DNA of 64,000 nt from Alteribacillus iranensis (GCF_900113025.1 NZ_FONT01000006.1:124001-188000), one strand, 5' to 3'. Numbered from the stretch's first letter, positions 8,886 through 20,789 are shown. The notes: generated from the sequence alone by a model not told the origin. Translations and numbers: made by a program.

Positions 8886-9378
8886 GGCTGTATCAAAAGG
8901 TCATAAAAAATGACCTTTTGACAGCCCTTTTTTCAATTCTGCAAGCTTCGTTGTTAAAATTAACTTCTCCGCTTTCGTATAAATGGCTCTTCAGGCTCGC
9001 TTGCACCACGGGCACAAGGGCGACATCAGTTCAAACGACGCTACGCTTGTTTTCGCTGTGTCTTCTTAGCCGCAGGGCAAGGCTTCAGCTAACCGACGGA
9101 AGACCGCCGTCGGTGGATCTTCAGCTCTTGCTTCGACGCACAGGACGTGCTAGTGTCGGCGTTGGCCACAGGACGTGGCCGCATTTAGCCGACGTCCCGC
9201 AGGCGTCTCACCTGATCGCCAACCAAAAATAAAGGATGAAAAAAAACTTCAACACTCTTTTTATATATTAAAAATACAAAAAAATCGCCGCTTTCAGTAT
9301 AATGAAGGTACCCAACACTACATTAACGAAAGCAGACGATTTTTTTATGAGTTAACATTAAGGGCTTTTGATACAGCC
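8886..9378. mobile_element. MITE-like deletion derivative of an IS1182-type element (complete copy)
   Basis: The element is bounded by 14-bp perfect terminal inverted repeats, GGCTGTATCAAAAG (8886-8899) and CTTTTGATACAGCC (9365-9378). The left end forms a hairpin (AAAAGGTCA/TGACCTTTT) then a T-run. The right part (about 9290-9350) looks like the leader of an IS1182-type transposase with an extended -10 (CAGTATAATGAAGG) and an ATG-AGT-TAA stub, so the transposase has been deleted. The middle (about 8990-9225) is GC-rich and palindromic, unlike its surroundings. The short ORFs inside it are not convincing. A truncated inverted copy is at 60471-60855. Confidence 0.8.
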
Positions 9379-9437
9379 CCTTCCGGCCTCATTTTTTAAC
9401 GTTCCTGGTAAAAAATTTCACTTTGATATTTTTAAAA

Positions 9438-9446
9438 TGATATAAT
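9438..9446 (+). promoter_or_regulatory. Extended -10 promoter of yusI-gcvH
   Basis: TGATATAAT is a TGn-extended -10 located 38 nt before the yusI ATG. The TTGATA at 9423-9428 is too close (12 nt) to act as its -35, so recognition probably rests on the extended -10. Confidence 0.5.
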
Positions 9447-9483
9447 GAGGAAGGATTTTAAGCAGAAATGGAGAAGATAATTC

Positions 9484-9843
9484 ATGGAGCTTACATATTA
9501 CGGTTATTCCCGATGTGGAACGTGCAGGAAAGCAAAACAGTGGCTAGAGAACGAAGGAATCGCTTATAATGAATACGACATTGTTACAGAGCCGCCAAAC
9601 AGAGAAGAGATAAAGTCACTTTGGAAAAAAAGTGGTTTGGAATTAAAGAAATTTTTTAACACAAGTGGAAAAAAATATCGTGAACTTGGATTAAAAGACA
9701 AAGTAAAAAGTGCTTCCGAGGAAGAGTTATTGGACTACCTTTCATCGGATGGAATGTTAGTAAAACGACCCATTATTACAGATGGCCGGAATGTGACAGT
9801 AGGGTTTAAAGAAGATCAATTTGAGGAAACATGGAAGCAATAA
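9484..9843 (+). CDS. yusI: ArsC/Spx-family protein YusI
   Basis: 119 aa, thioredoxin-like ArsC/Spx family. The N-terminal CxxC is at Cys11-Gly-Thr-Cys14 and the C-terminal region has LVKRPIITDG, a family hallmark. Such proteins are arsenate reductase-like thiol enzymes or RNA-polymerase-binding redox regulators; the Spx partner-binding features cannot be judged here, so the role stays open. It lies upstream of gcvH as in B. subtilis (yusI next to gcvH and the fad genes). That synteny is the main reason for the name. Confidence 0.88.
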   Translation: MELTYYGYSRCGTCRKAKQWLENEGIAYNEYDIVTEPPNREEIKSLWKKSGLELKKFFNTSGKKYRELGLKDKVKSASEEELLDYLSSDGMLVKRPIITDGRNVTVGFKEDQFEETWKQ

Positions 9844-9896
9844 CGATAGACTATGAAGCAAAAGAAAGAGTGAATTCTAAATAAGGAGGGTTTTAT

Positions 9897-10280
9897 ATGA
9901 ATTTACCAAGTGATTTGCAGTATTCTGAAGAGCATGAGTGGGTAAAGAAAGAAGGAGAAAAGGTTAGAATAGGAATTACAGATTTTGCTCAATCCGAGTT
10001 GGGTGATATTGTATTCGTAGAGTTGCCAGAAGTGGGAGATGAAATTCAAGCTGACGAGCCTTTTGGCAGTGTAGAGTCGGTGAAAACAGTATCCGAGCTA
10101 TATGCCCCTGTTAGTGGAAAAGTGGTAGAAGTGAATGAAGAACTTGATGATTCTCCTGAGTTTGTCAACGAATCACCATATGACAAAGCTTGGATGGTAG
10201 TGGTAGAGCCTTCAAACGAAGATGAGTTTGACGAGCTCATGTCAGCGACAGAATACGAAGAAATGGTTAGTGAGGACTAA
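9897..10280 (+). CDS. gcvH: Glycine cleavage system H protein
   Basis: 127 aa, normal length. The H protein carries lipoate between the P, T and L proteins of glycine cleavage, and in Bacillus it is also the lipoyl relay for other 2-oxoacid complexes. The lipoylation site is Lys63 in [10 protein letters not shown], inside the GSVESVK motif. AAGGAGG precedes the ATG. It sits alone, away from other gcv genes, as in B. subtilis. lipA, which makes the cofactor, is at 27.8 kb. A strong terminator follows. Confidence 0.97.
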   Translation: MNLPSDLQYSEEHEWVKKEGEKVRIGITDFAQSELGDIVFVELPEVGDEIQADEPFGSVESVKTVSELYAPVSGKVVEVNEELDDSPEFVNESPYDKAWMVVVEPSNEDEFDELMSATEYEEMVSED

Positions 10281-10310
10281 TCCTGGATACATAAGTATCT
10301 GTCTAGAGGA

Positions 10311-10347
10311 AGAGCAGTCTGGTGCATGTTACCAGACTGCTCTTTTT
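10311..10347 (+). terminator. Rho-independent terminator after gcvH
   Basis: The 13-bp stem AGAGCAGTCTGGT (10311-10323) / ACCAGACTGCTCT (10331-10343) is followed by TTTTT. An outer repeat, CTGTCTA/TAGACAG, flanks it. Confidence 0.92.
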
Positions 10348-10382
10348 CGTTAGACAGATAGGAATGTATAACATAGGAGTGA

Positions 10383-10429
10383 TGTCTAGCTTCAGGCGCC
10401 ATCGGCTCGAGGTCGCTGGCGTTTTTTTT
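10383..10429. repeat. Fragment of a dispersed Bacillaceae repeat, terminator-like
   Basis: The stretch begins with GTCTAGCTTCAG and continues with CGCC..CTCGAGGTCGC, a wording I know from dispersed intergenic repeats in several Bacillaceae genomes. CGCCA (10397-10401) can pair with TGGCG (10417-10421) before eight T residues, so it may act as a terminator. The reverse complement of the 49.3-kb repeat begins with a similar GACATCCAGCTTCAG. Confidence 0.5.
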
Positions 10430-10444
10430 ATGAGTTCATACTGC

Positions 10445-10472
10445 TTGACTTTTCCGCTCCCTCTTGTATCAT
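10445..10472 (+). promoter_or_regulatory. SigA-type promoter of metNPQ
   Basis: TTGACT (10445-10450), 16-nt spacer, TATCAT (10467-10472). The leader to metN is about 95 nt. It contains no S-box or T-box sequence and no terminator, unlike many methionine transport operons in Firmicutes. Confidence 0.55.
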
Positions 10473-10572
10473 GTAGAGTGTCTTATTTTGTCTAGATTTA
10501 TCCTACACTACTAGATGTTTACCCATATACCTGACAGGTCTGATACGCTTGATATGTAATGAGGGAGCGGCG

Positions 10573-11601
10573 ATGATAACATTAAAAAAATTATCAAAAA
10601 CATTTCAAACAAGAACAACTTCGATTTCAGCTGTAGACCAAGCAAATTTAGAGATAAGTCAAGGAGAAATTTTTGGCATTATTGGCTATAGCGGTGCGGG
10701 GAAAAGCACCCTCATCCGTATGTTGAACATGCTTGAACGTCCGTCCTCCGGAGAAGTCATTTTGGCTGGTAATAATATGGCAAGTTTAAGAGGGAAAAGA
10801 CTTCGAGAAGCGAGACAGGAAATCAGCATGATATTCCAACACTTTAATTTGTTGTGGTCAAGAACTGTTGCGGAAAATATCGAATTCCCATTGGAGATTG
10901 CCAAAGTTCCCAAAGCGGATAGGCAAAAGAGAGTAAAAGAGTTAGTTGAACTAGTTGGATTAAAAGGCCGTGAAGATGCCTATCCTTCTCAACTGAGTGG
11001 CGGGCAAAAACAAAGAGTTGGTATTGCTAGAGCATTAGCGAACAAGCCTAAAGTCCTGCTCTGCGATGAAGCTACTTCTGCTTTAGATCCTAAGACAACA
11101 GATTCCATTTTGGAATTACTTACAGACATTAACCAAAAACTCGGTTTAACAATAGTTCTTATTACGCATGAAATGCATGTGATTCGAAAAATATGTCATC
11201 GTGTAGCAGTTATGGAGGACGGTAAGATTGTGGAACAGGGACCTGTTCTCGATGTGTTTCGTACACCAGAGAAAAAGATAACGAAAGAATTTGTAAAACA
11301 AGTCATTGAACCGGAAGAAACGATGGAGACGATAAGAGAACTTCTCGGTAAAGATGACGGCGGAACGATCGTTAAATTAATGTTTATGGGGGAAAATGCG
11401 GAACAGCCAGTAATTAATGAATTAATACGTTCGTACCACGTGAGTGTGAATATTCTTCAGGGCAAAGTCTCCAAAACACGAGATGGCAGTTATGGAACAT
11501 TGTTTGTGCAACTCGAAGGCAATGATGATAGCGTGAAAGAGGCCATTCAATACTTAAAAGGCCAACAAGTGGAAGCGGAGGTTTTAGAAGATGATAAATA
11601 A
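10573..11601 (+). CDS. metN: Methionine ABC transporter ATP-binding protein MetN
   Basis: 342 aa; B. subtilis MetN is 341. It is the ATPase of the MetNPQ importer of L/D-methionine and its derivatives. Walker A GYSGAGKST is at residues 38-46; the signature QLSGGQKQR, Walker B and switch-His region follow. The C-terminal part, about 80 residues, is the methionine-sensing NIL domain seen in this family. I start at ATG 10573 (GAGGGAG 5 nt upstream) rather than the in-frame ATG 24 nt earlier. The end overlaps metP by 11 nt. Confidence 0.96.
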   Translation: MITLKKLSKTFQTRTTSISAVDQANLEISQGEIFGIIGYSGAGKSTLIRMLNMLERPSSGEVILAGNNMASLRGKRLREARQEISMIFQHFNLLWSRTVAENIEFPLEIAKVPKADRQKRVKELVELVGLKGREDAYPSQLSGGQKQRVGIARALANKPKVLLCDEATSALDPKTTDSILELLTDINQKLGLTIVLITHEMHVIRKICHRVAVMEDGKIVEQGPVLDVFRTPEKKITKEFVKQVIEPEETMETIRELLGKDDGGTIVKLMFMGENAEQPVINELIRSYHVSVNILQGKVSKTRDGSYGTLFVQLEGNDDSVKEAIQYLKGQQVEAEVLEDDK

Positions 11602-12259
11602 CCTCCTTCCGAATGTCCATTGGGATAATATGTGGGAAGCTACTTTAGAGACATTATATATGAGTATTGCAGCTGTGATACTTACTTTTGTCTTAGGTAT
11701 TATACTTGGTTTGTTGCTTTATTTAACAGACAAAGGAAATTTATGGCAGAATAAACCTATTCATGCGATTACTGCAGCTGTTGTTAACATCTTTCGTTCT
11801 ATTCCATTTATCATATTAATTATTTTATTAGTTCCTTTTACTATATTTCTCGTCGGTACCATGCTTGGACCTAATGCTGCAATACCAGCTCTGGTCATTG
11901 GTGCGGCCCCATTTTACGCAAGAATGGTGGAAATTGGTTTGCGTGAGGTGGATAAAGGAGTTATCGAAGCAGCTCAGTCTATGGGAGCCAGTCAATGGCA
12001 CATTATTTTTAAAGTATTGCTTCCCGAATCAATGCCTGCTCTCATCTCTGGTATCACTGTGACGTCCATCGCCTTAGTGAGTTACACAGCGATGGCTGGT
12101 GTTATCGGAGCGGGAGGACTTGGAGATCTGGCATTCCGAGAAGGCTATCAACGCAGCAATTCGGATGTGACTTTTGTGGCAACCGTTGCCATTCTAATTA
12201 TTGTATTCATCATGCAATGGATTGGCGATTGGATGACTAATAAAACAGATAAAAGATAA
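11591..12259 (+). CDS. metP: Methionine ABC transporter permease MetP
   Basis: 222 aa integral membrane protein with about five hydrophobic helices and the ABC-permease EAA loop (EAAQSMGASQWHIIFKVLLP) that docks on MetN. It forms the methionine channel in the membrane. The start overlaps the metN end, implying translational coupling. Family and operon position leave little doubt; the gene is called metI in enterobacteria. Confidence 0.96.
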   Translation: MINNLLPNVHWDNMWEATLETLYMSIAAVILTFVLGIILGLLLYLTDKGNLWQNKPIHAITAAVVNIFRSIPFIILIILLVPFTIFLVGTMLGPNAAIPALVIGAAPFYARMVEIGLREVDKGVIEAAQSMGASQWHIIFKVLLPESMPALISGITVTSIALVSYTAMAGVIGAGGLGDLAFREGYQRSNSDVTFVATVAILIIVFIMQWIGDWMTNKTDKR

Positions 12260-12277
12260 ATAAAGGAGGGAAAGTCA

Positions 12278-13192
12278 ATGAAAAATTGGCTTCAATTACT
12301 ATTAGTGTTCGCGCTCGTTTTATTGTTAGCAGCGTGCGGCGGGCAGGAAGATTCTGCAGAGGAAAATGCGGAAAATGACAATACCGAGCAAACATCAGAA
12401 ACAACCGACCAAGAAGGCGCTTCAGAAGAAAATACAACATTAACAGTAGGTGCCTCTAATGTACCGCATGCAGAGATTTTAGAATTTGCAACAGACCTCC
12501 TAGCCGAGGAAGGTATTGATTTACAAATAGAAACGTTTAACGACTATGTTATCCCTAACCAAGCGTTATCTGAAGAAGAGATCGATGCTAATTACTTTCA
12601 GCATATACCTTACCTGGAAGGCCAAATCGAAGAGCATGGGTATGACTTTGTGAATGCTGGCGGTGTTCATATTGAGCCAATAGGTGTATATTCTCAAGAA
12701 TACGGCAGTCTTGATGAGCTTCCAGACGGTGCTGAAGTATTAATGAGCAGTTCCGTTGCTGATCACGGACGAATTCTTATGATGCTCGAGGAAGAAGGTC
12801 TTATTACATTAGACGAAGAAGTGGATGGCGTGAATGCCACCATTGAAGATATTGTAGAAAACCCGAAAAATCTTGAATTTACCGCTAATATCGAACCAGC
12901 AATGCTCCTGCAAGCTTATCAAAATGGTGAAGGAGATGCTGTTCTGATTAACTCTAACTTCGCTATTGATAATGGGTTGGATCCGCAGGAAGACTCTATT
13001 ACACTTGAAAGCGGGGAAGATAACCCTTATGTAAATATCATTGCGGTACGCAGTGGTGATGAGAACAATGAAGAAATTCAAACGTTGCTAGAAGTTTTGC
13101 GTTCAGATGAAGTAAAGACCTTTATTGAAGAAGAATATGAGGGTGCCGTTTTACCTGTGTCAAGTGATGCAGAGACATCTGATGACCAATAA
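12278..13192 (+). CDS. metQ: Methionine-binding lipoprotein MetQ
   Basis: 304 aa. It has a lipoprotein signal with lipobox LLAAC (Cys20), an acidic Glu/Asn/Thr linker to about residue 55, then the NlpA/MetQ substrate-binding domain (VGASNVPHAEIL; NYFQHIPYLE; HIEPIGVYS). It captures methionine outside the cell and delivers it to MetP. AAGGAGG stands before the ATG. The long acidic linker fits a salt-adapted extracellular protein. Last gene of metNPQ; a terminator follows. Confidence 0.96.
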   Translation: MKNWLQLLLVFALVLLLAACGGQEDSAEENAENDNTEQTSETTDQEGASEENTTLTVGASNVPHAEILEFATDLLAEEGIDLQIETFNDYVIPNQALSEEEIDANYFQHIPYLEGQIEEHGYDFVNAGGVHIEPIGVYSQEYGSLDELPDGAEVLMSSSVADHGRILMMLEEEGLITLDEEVDGVNATIEDIVENPKNLEFTANIEPAMLLQAYQNGEGDAVLINSNFAIDNGLDPQEDSITLESGEDNPYVNIIAVRSGDENNEEIQTLLEVLRSDEVKTFIEEEYEGAVLPVSSDAETSDDQ

Positions 13193-13203
13193 AACGAATA
13201 AGT

Positions 13204-13237
13204 CAGTCCAGGGATTTTCCTTGGGCTGTTTTTTGTT
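13204..13237 (+). terminator. Terminator after metNPQ
   Basis: CAGTCCAGGG pairs imperfectly (G-U pairs) with CCTTGGGCTG, followed by TTTTTTG. Confidence 0.7.
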
Positions 13238-13322
13238 GTTTATAAGAGGTATTCACTTGTGAGTAACTTCTGCGAGTAGGACGTTTTCTCTCTTAGCAGA
13301 AGATCAACCATGGAGGTGTGAG

Positions 13323-13406
13323 GTGTTAACAGAAGTACTCGAACATAGTCGGACATCCTTAATACTTGCGCTTTTTATTGTTGTCAAGCTTGTAATTGAA
13401 TACTGA
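13323..13406 (+). CDS. Possible 27-aa hydrophobic peptide
   Basis: A GTG at 13323 is preceded at 6 nt by GGAGG and opens a 27-codon frame (about residues 12-25 hydrophobic, LILALFIVVKLVIEY at the end), suggesting a single membrane helix. It is too short for coding statistics and has no recognised relatives, so it may be chance. The good ribosome binding site is the only real support. Confidence 0.3.
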   Translation: MLTEVLEHSRTSLILALFIVVKLVIEY

Positions 13407-13460
13407 ATGGGTTAGGTCTTCTTTTCGCATAATAGAAATGAAAACGAAAGGGGGAGCCTG

Positions 13461-13844
13461 ATGTCAGAACAACCAAGTAATGATTCATTTATCCAAGAAG
13501 CGTTACAGGATTATAAAGATGGGTTGAAACGATTTTCAGAAAAAGTGCCGCACTTGGCGCGCAAATATCATGCGTTTACGGATGCGTGTTTTGCCAGTGG
13601 CTCATTATCCAAAAAGGAAAAACAAATGATCGCACTAGGTATAAGCATATTTTCGCAAGATGAGTATTGTATTATATTCCATACAAAAGGTTGTTTGGAT
13701 GAAGGATGTTCAGAAAAGGAGATCTTGGAAGCAGTTGGTGTCGCTGCTGCTTTTGGAGGGGGAGCCGCTGTAAGTCAAGCTGTAACTCTTGTCCAGGATG
13801 CAGTTAATGAATTTGAGAGTGAAAGTTCAGACCGTTCATCATGA
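13461..13844 (+). CDS. Carboxymuconolactone decarboxylase (AhpD-like) family protein
   Basis: 127 aa, all-helical CMD/AhpD fold. The conserved active-site region is [11 protein letters not shown] (Glu68, Cys70, His74), preceded by KEKQMIALG and followed by an Ala/Gly-rich helix. Members act as alkylhydroperoxidase partners or unknown small hydrolase-like enzymes; many cytosolic single-domain forms in Bacillaceae have no assigned reaction. A spaced CxxC as in AhpD is not present, so peroxidase activity is uncertain. GGGGG-type site before ATG; no operon partner. Confidence 0.85.
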   Translation: MSEQPSNDSFIQEALQDYKDGLKRFSEKVPHLARKYHAFTDACFASGSLSKKEKQMIALGISIFSQDEYCIIFHTKGCLDEGCSEKEILEAVGVAAAFGGGAAVSQAVTLVQDAVNEFESESSDRSS

Positions 13845-14009
13845 GGATTTTGGAGCATATGTAAGAAATTATAAATGAGATAGACGCTGTGGTTTTATAT
13901 CCTTTCTGAGAAAACTTTATTATTAAATATCAAACTGTATCCGTTTTGTTGCAGTGGGATATTAATGATAAAGTTATACATGTGTTAAACACACAGAAAG
14001 GATGGATTA

Positions 14010-14189
14010 ATTATCCACGACATTAAAAACAGTTATACGGATGCGATGGAAAAGGCCATGCAACAGAACCACGGATTTGGTTACGCGGAGTATAACAGGA
14101 GCTTAAAAAAGCGTATGGAAGTAGAAAAGAATCGAGAGTCAGAATACAAAAAGTGCTGCCGTTTAACAGCTGGACTGCAACATGCCTAG
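14010..14189 (+). CDS. Small charged protein with a proposed ATT start, function unknown
   Basis: An open frame of 59 codons has codon use like its neighbours and ends just before a terminator. AAAGGA (13997-14002) stands 7 nt before ATT 14010; no ATG, GTG or TTG occurs before the internal ATG at 14046, which has no ribosome binding site. The peptide (IHDIKNSYTDAMEKAM..., then ...EYKKCCRLTAGLQHA) is polar, helical and ends in a CC pair. I do not recognise it. Either ATT is used, or an original ATG has mutated, or the frame begins at 14046 as a 47-residue product. Confidence 0.5.
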   Translation: MIHDIKNSYTDAMEKAMQQNHGFGYAEYNRSLKKRMEVEKNRESEYKKCCRLTAGLQHA

Positions 14190-14198
14190 TAAATAGCG

Positions 14199-14244
14199 AA
14201 AGGGAATCGTCTCTAAAAATTACTTTTGGGGGCGGTTCCCTTTT
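14199..14244 (+). terminator. Terminator after the 59-codon gene
   Basis: AGGGAATCGTCTCT pairs with GGGGGCGGTTCCCT through several G-U pairs, followed by TTTATT. Its position ten bases after the stop supports the preceding small gene. Confidence 0.65.
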
Positions 14245-14337
14245 ATTATGAGTCGTTTTCCACTAACATAAGAAATAGGAAAAAATCTTCTGTTAATAAT
14301 AGATGAGAGGGATAACAATATAGTAGAAGCTCTTACC

Positions 14338-14366
14338 TTGAAGTTTATCTGGATTTGTTTTAAGAT
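14338..14366 (+). promoter_or_regulatory. SigA-type promoter of the suf operon
   Basis: TTGAAG (14338-14343), 17-nt spacer, TAAGAT (14361-14366). Two adjacent near-identical decamers, ATGAGAATAG and ATTGAGAATA (14371-14390), lie over the presumed start site and could be an operator. Confidence 0.5.
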
Positions 14367-14444
14367 TGTAATGAGAATAGATTGAGAATAAATAAAGGAT
14401 GTACTTCGATTCCTTTAATATAAAACACTGGAGGTATTTCACGT

Positions 14445-15239
14445 ATGGCAGTATCGACTCTCAAGATTGAGAATCTTCATGTGGAGATTGATGGATCAGA
14501 AATTATTAAAGATTTCAATTTGGAAATAAAGGGTGGAGAAATCCACGCTATCATGGGGCCGAATGGGACAGGGAAATCCACCCTTGCATCAGCGATAATG
14601 GGGCACCCACGTTATGATATCACAAAAGGAAATGTATGGCTCGATGGAGAAAACGTTCTTGAAATGGATGTAGATGAACGTGCGAAGGCTGGTCTGTTTT
14701 TGGCTATGCAATATCCTAGTGAGATTAGCGGAGTGACTAATTCTGACTTTATGAGATCAGCTATTAATGCGAAACGGGAAGAGGGTAATGAAATTTCCCT
14801 AATGAAATTTATTCGTAAAATGGATGCAAAGATGGATGCATTGGAGATGGATCAATCTTTTTCACAGCGTTATCTTAACGAAGGATTTTCCGGCGGTGAG
14901 AAAAAACGCAATGAAATTTTACAGTTACTTATGCTGGAACCAAAGTTTGCGATTTTAGATGAGATTGACTCTGGACTTGATATTGATGCTCTAAAAGTAG
15001 TTTCAAACGGTGTCAATGACATGAGAAGCCCGGATTTTGGATGCTTAATTATCACTCACTATCAGCGTCTTTTGAATTACATTACACCAGACAAAGTGCA
15101 TGTGATGATGCAAGGACGTATCGTTAAATCTGGAGGAGCAGAGTTAGCTCAACGCTTAGAAGAAGAAGGCTACGACTGGATAAAAGAAGAACTAGGCATT
15201 GAGAATGAAAAAGTCGGAGAAAAAGAACAAGAAGCATAA
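14445..15239 (+). CDS. sufC: Fe-S cluster assembly ATPase SufC
   Basis: 264 aa cytosolic ABC-type ATPase of the SufBCD scaffold that builds Fe-S clusters. Walker [10 protein letters not shown] at residues 38-46, signature FSGGEKKR, and [12 protein letters not shown] for Walker B/D-loop. The FSGGEKK variant of the ABC signature is the SufC hallmark. First gene of sufC-sufD-sufS-sufU-sufB, the standard Firmicute order and, in most Bacillaceae, the only Fe-S assembly system. Confidence 0.97.
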   Translation: MAVSTLKIENLHVEIDGSEIIKDFNLEIKGGEIHAIMGPNGTGKSTLASAIMGHPRYDITKGNVWLDGENVLEMDVDERAKAGLFLAMQYPSEISGVTNSDFMRSAINAKREEGNEISLMKFIRKMDAKMDALEMDQSFSQRYLNEGFSGGEKKRNEILQLLMLEPKFAILDEIDSGLDIDALKVVSNGVNDMRSPDFGCLIITHYQRLLNYITPDKVHVMMQGRIVKSGGAELAQRLEEEGYDWIKEELGIENEKVGEKEQEA

Positions 15240-15260
15240 GCAAGGAAGGGGGGATATGTC

Positions 15261-18227
<2,967 letters not shown>

Positions 18228-18337
18228 AAGTGTCGACAACCACTTTTGTAACCAGGGATATCTGGATCTTAGTGAAAGAGTCATCCAGCATGGAAAGAAG
18301 GCTGGCTCAGGATTAATCCTATAAGGAGGTCATTCAC

Positions 18338-19735
18338 ATGGCTAAAAAAATGCCGGAAATCGGTGAATATCAATATGGTTTTCACGACAAGGACGTATCA
18401 ATTTTCCGCTCTGAACGTGGACTGACTGAAAACGTTGTTCGTGAGATTTCTAAAATCAAAGAAGAGCCGGAGTGGATGCTTGATTTTCGCCTCAAGTCCC
18501 TTCGATTATTCTATAAAATGTCAATGCCGCAATGGGGCGGTGACTTGACTGGCTTGCACTTTGACGATATCACGTATTACGTAAAGCCTTCTGAGCGTTC
18601 CGAAAAATCCTGGGATGAAGTTCCAGAAGAAATTAAAAATACGTTTGATAAGTTAGGGATTCCAGAAGCAGAACAGAAGTATTTAGCAGGTGTTTCAGCA
18701 CAGTATGAATCTGAAGTGGTATATCACAACATGCAAGAAGACCTTGAAAAACAAGGAATTGTCTTTAAAGATACGGACAGTGCTTTGAAGGAAAATGAAG
18801 ACTTGTTTAGAGAACATTTTGGAACAGTCATTCCTCCATCTGACAACAAGTTTTCAGCTTTGAATTCCGCAGTATGGTCTGGCGGCTCATTTATCTACGT
18901 TCCAAAAGGTGTAAAGACAGATACACCTCTACAGGCGTACTTCCGTATTAACTCAGAGAATATGGGACAGTTTGAGCGTACGCTTATTATTGCGGATGAA
19001 GACAGTTCCGTCCATTATGTAGAAGGCTGTACGGCTCCAGTTTATTCAACAGACTCTTTGCATAGTGCGGTTGTGGAAATCATCGTGAAGAAGAATGCCT
19101 ATTGCCGTTATACTACCATCCAAAACTGGGCTCCTAATATCTACAACCTTGTTACAAAGCGTGCCGTTGCAGATGAAGGAGCAACAATGGAATGGGTAGA
19201 CGGAAATATTGGCTCAAAACTTACGATGAAATACCCATCGGTTATCATGCGTGGTCCTGGAGCGAAAGGAACTATTCTTTCTATAGCTATTGCAGGAAAA
19301 GGACAACATCAGGATGCGGGAGCCAAAGTCATGCATCTTGCACCGAATTGTTCCTCGACTATCGTTTCAAAATCGATTTCTAAGCATGGCGGGAAAGTGA
19401 CGTATCGTGGTATTGCTCATTTTGGACGTAAAGCAGATGGTTCAAAAGCGAATATTGAATGTGACACCCTGATCATGGATAACCAGTCTACGTCTGACAC
19501 TATACCGTACAATGAAATCTTCAATAACAATATTACTCTTGAGCATGAGGCTACGGTATCCAAGGTATCGGAGGAACAACTCTTTTACCTGATGAGCCGT
19601 GGTGTATCGGAAGAAGAAGCAACAGAGATGATTGTTATGGGATTCATTGAACCGTTTACGAAAGAACTTCCAATGGAATACGCGGTAGAAATGAACCGCT
19701 TAATTCGTTTTGAAATGGAAGGATCGATCGGCTAA
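18338..19735 (+). CDS. sufB: Fe-S cluster assembly protein SufB
   Basis: 465 aa, scaffold subunit of SufBC2D on which the nascent cluster forms. The conserved core includes [11 protein letters not shown] and the C-terminal [16 protein letters not shown], parallel to SufD. ATAAGGAGG precedes the ATG. A 110-nt gap separates it from sufU, as in B. subtilis, without a terminator. Last gene of the operon; strong terminator at 19761. Confidence 0.98.
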   Translation: MAKKMPEIGEYQYGFHDKDVSIFRSERGLTENVVREISKIKEEPEWMLDFRLKSLRLFYKMSMPQWGGDLTGLHFDDITYYVKPSERSEKSWDEVPEEIKNTFDKLGIPEAEQKYLAGVSAQYESEVVYHNMQEDLEKQGIVFKDTDSALKENEDLFREHFGTVIPPSDNKFSALNSAVWSGGSFIYVPKGVKTDTPLQAYFRINSENMGQFERTLIIADEDSSVHYVEGCTAPVYSTDSLHSAVVEIIVKKNAYCRYTTIQNWAPNIYNLVTKRAVADEGATMEWVDGNIGSKLTMKYPSVIMRGPGAKGTILSIAIAGKGQHQDAGAKVMHLAPNCSSTIVSKSISKHGGKVTYRGIAHFGRKADGSKANIECDTLIMDNQSTSDTIPYNEIFNNNITLEHEATVSKVSEEQLFYLMSRGVSEEEATEMIVMGFIEPFTKELPMEYAVEMNRLIRFEMEGSIG

Positions 19736-19760
19736 GCTGTAAGTGACAGAAAGCCATAAA

Positions 19761-19791
19761 AGCGAACCCTGTAACCTGGGTTCGCTTTTTG
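19761..19791 (+). terminator. Terminator of the suf operon
   Basis: AGCGAACCC (19761-19769) / GGGTTCGCT (19778-19786) then TTTT. Confidence 0.9.
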
Positions 19792-19875
19792 TGCTACACA
19801 TGCATGTGAGTTTGCCGAAAGAGGATCCTCTCGATTTGTTATCTAACCTATACATAGTAAGGAGAGGAAAAGCTC

Positions 19876-20742
19876 ATGATTGAGGTAGGTCTGACCGGCT
19901 GGGGGGATCATGATTATATATACCCTCCTGGAACACGGCCAGGGGAGAAGTTAGAAGTATACAGCAGTCATTTTCCAATAGTAGAGGTCGATGCTTCTTT
20001 TTATGCTGTTCAGCCGGTAAAAAATTATAAAAAGTGGATCGACCAAACCCCGGAACGCTTTTCATTTATTGTCAAAGCGTATCAAGGGATCACCGGACAT
20101 CAACGAGGTGAAATACCGTTTTCTTCCATTCATGAGATGTTTAAGGCATACGTAGAATCGGTTAAAGAAGTGAAAGAATCGAATAAATTAGGCATGATTT
20201 TATGTCAGTTCCCTCCGTGGTTTGATTGTACAAAAGAAAATGTAGCTTACTTACGGTTTGTTCGAGAAAAGTTAGCTGCGTTTCCATGTGCTCTAGAGTT
20301 TCGGCACCAATCATGGTTTTCACCAGAATTAAAAGATAAAACCCTACAGTTTATGAAAGAAGAAGAATGGATTCACAGTATATGTGATGAACCGCAAATA
20401 GAAGAAGGATCTGTTCCTATGGTTTTACACCCCACTCATGATAACAAGACTCTAGTACGACTGCATGGGAGAAATAGAGAAGCATGGAAACGTCCAGTAA
20501 AAGGAAAAAAATGGCGAGAAGTACGTTACTTATATGATTATTCAACAGAAGAGTTGAGAGATTGCTTTGAAAAAATAAGAGGACTGGAAAATCATTCTCG
20601 AAATGTTTACGTCCTATTTAATAACAATTCAGGTGGGCATGCTGCCCCGAATGCAAAACAATTTTTAAAATTGGCAGGTATTTCATACGAAGGCTTGGCT
20701 CCTAGGCAAATCTCCTTATTCGATGATGATTTGGAAACCTAG
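19876..20742 (+). CDS. yunF: DUF72 family protein YunF
   Basis: 288 aa, DUF72 TIM-barrel family (IEVGLTGWGDHDY, ASFYAVQP, FSFIVKAYQG, ALEFRHQSW, RLHGRN motifs in order). The biochemical role of the family is not established. AAGGAGAGG lies 9 nt before the ATG. It precedes yunD as part of the conserved yun cluster, on its own promoter judging from the upstream terminator. Confidence 0.88.
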   Translation: MIEVGLTGWGDHDYIYPPGTRPGEKLEVYSSHFPIVEVDASFYAVQPVKNYKKWIDQTPERFSFIVKAYQGITGHQRGEIPFSSIHEMFKAYVESVKEVKESNKLGMILCQFPPWFDCTKENVAYLRFVREKLAAFPCALEFRHQSWFSPELKDKTLQFMKEEEWIHSICDEPQIEEGSVPMVLHPTHDNKTLVRLHGRNREAWKRPVKGKKWREVRYLYDYSTEELRDCFEKIRGLENHSRNVYVLFNNNSGGHAAPNAKQFLKLAGISYEGLAPRQISLFDDDLET

Positions 20743-20789
20743 TATAATGAAAACGTGGTGGTACAAAACGTTCAAAGGCGGTGCAGGCA

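Noticed and set aside
9050-9232. ORF in the GC-rich centre of the MITE, repeated at 60507-60692
   Set aside because: The same peptide appears in both copies only because the DNA is repeated; there is no ribosome binding site, and the composition reflects palindromic GC-rich DNA rather than a gene.
10480-10572. T-box or S-box ahead of metN
   Set aside because: None of the conserved T-box or SAM riboswitch segments is present, and there is no leader terminator.
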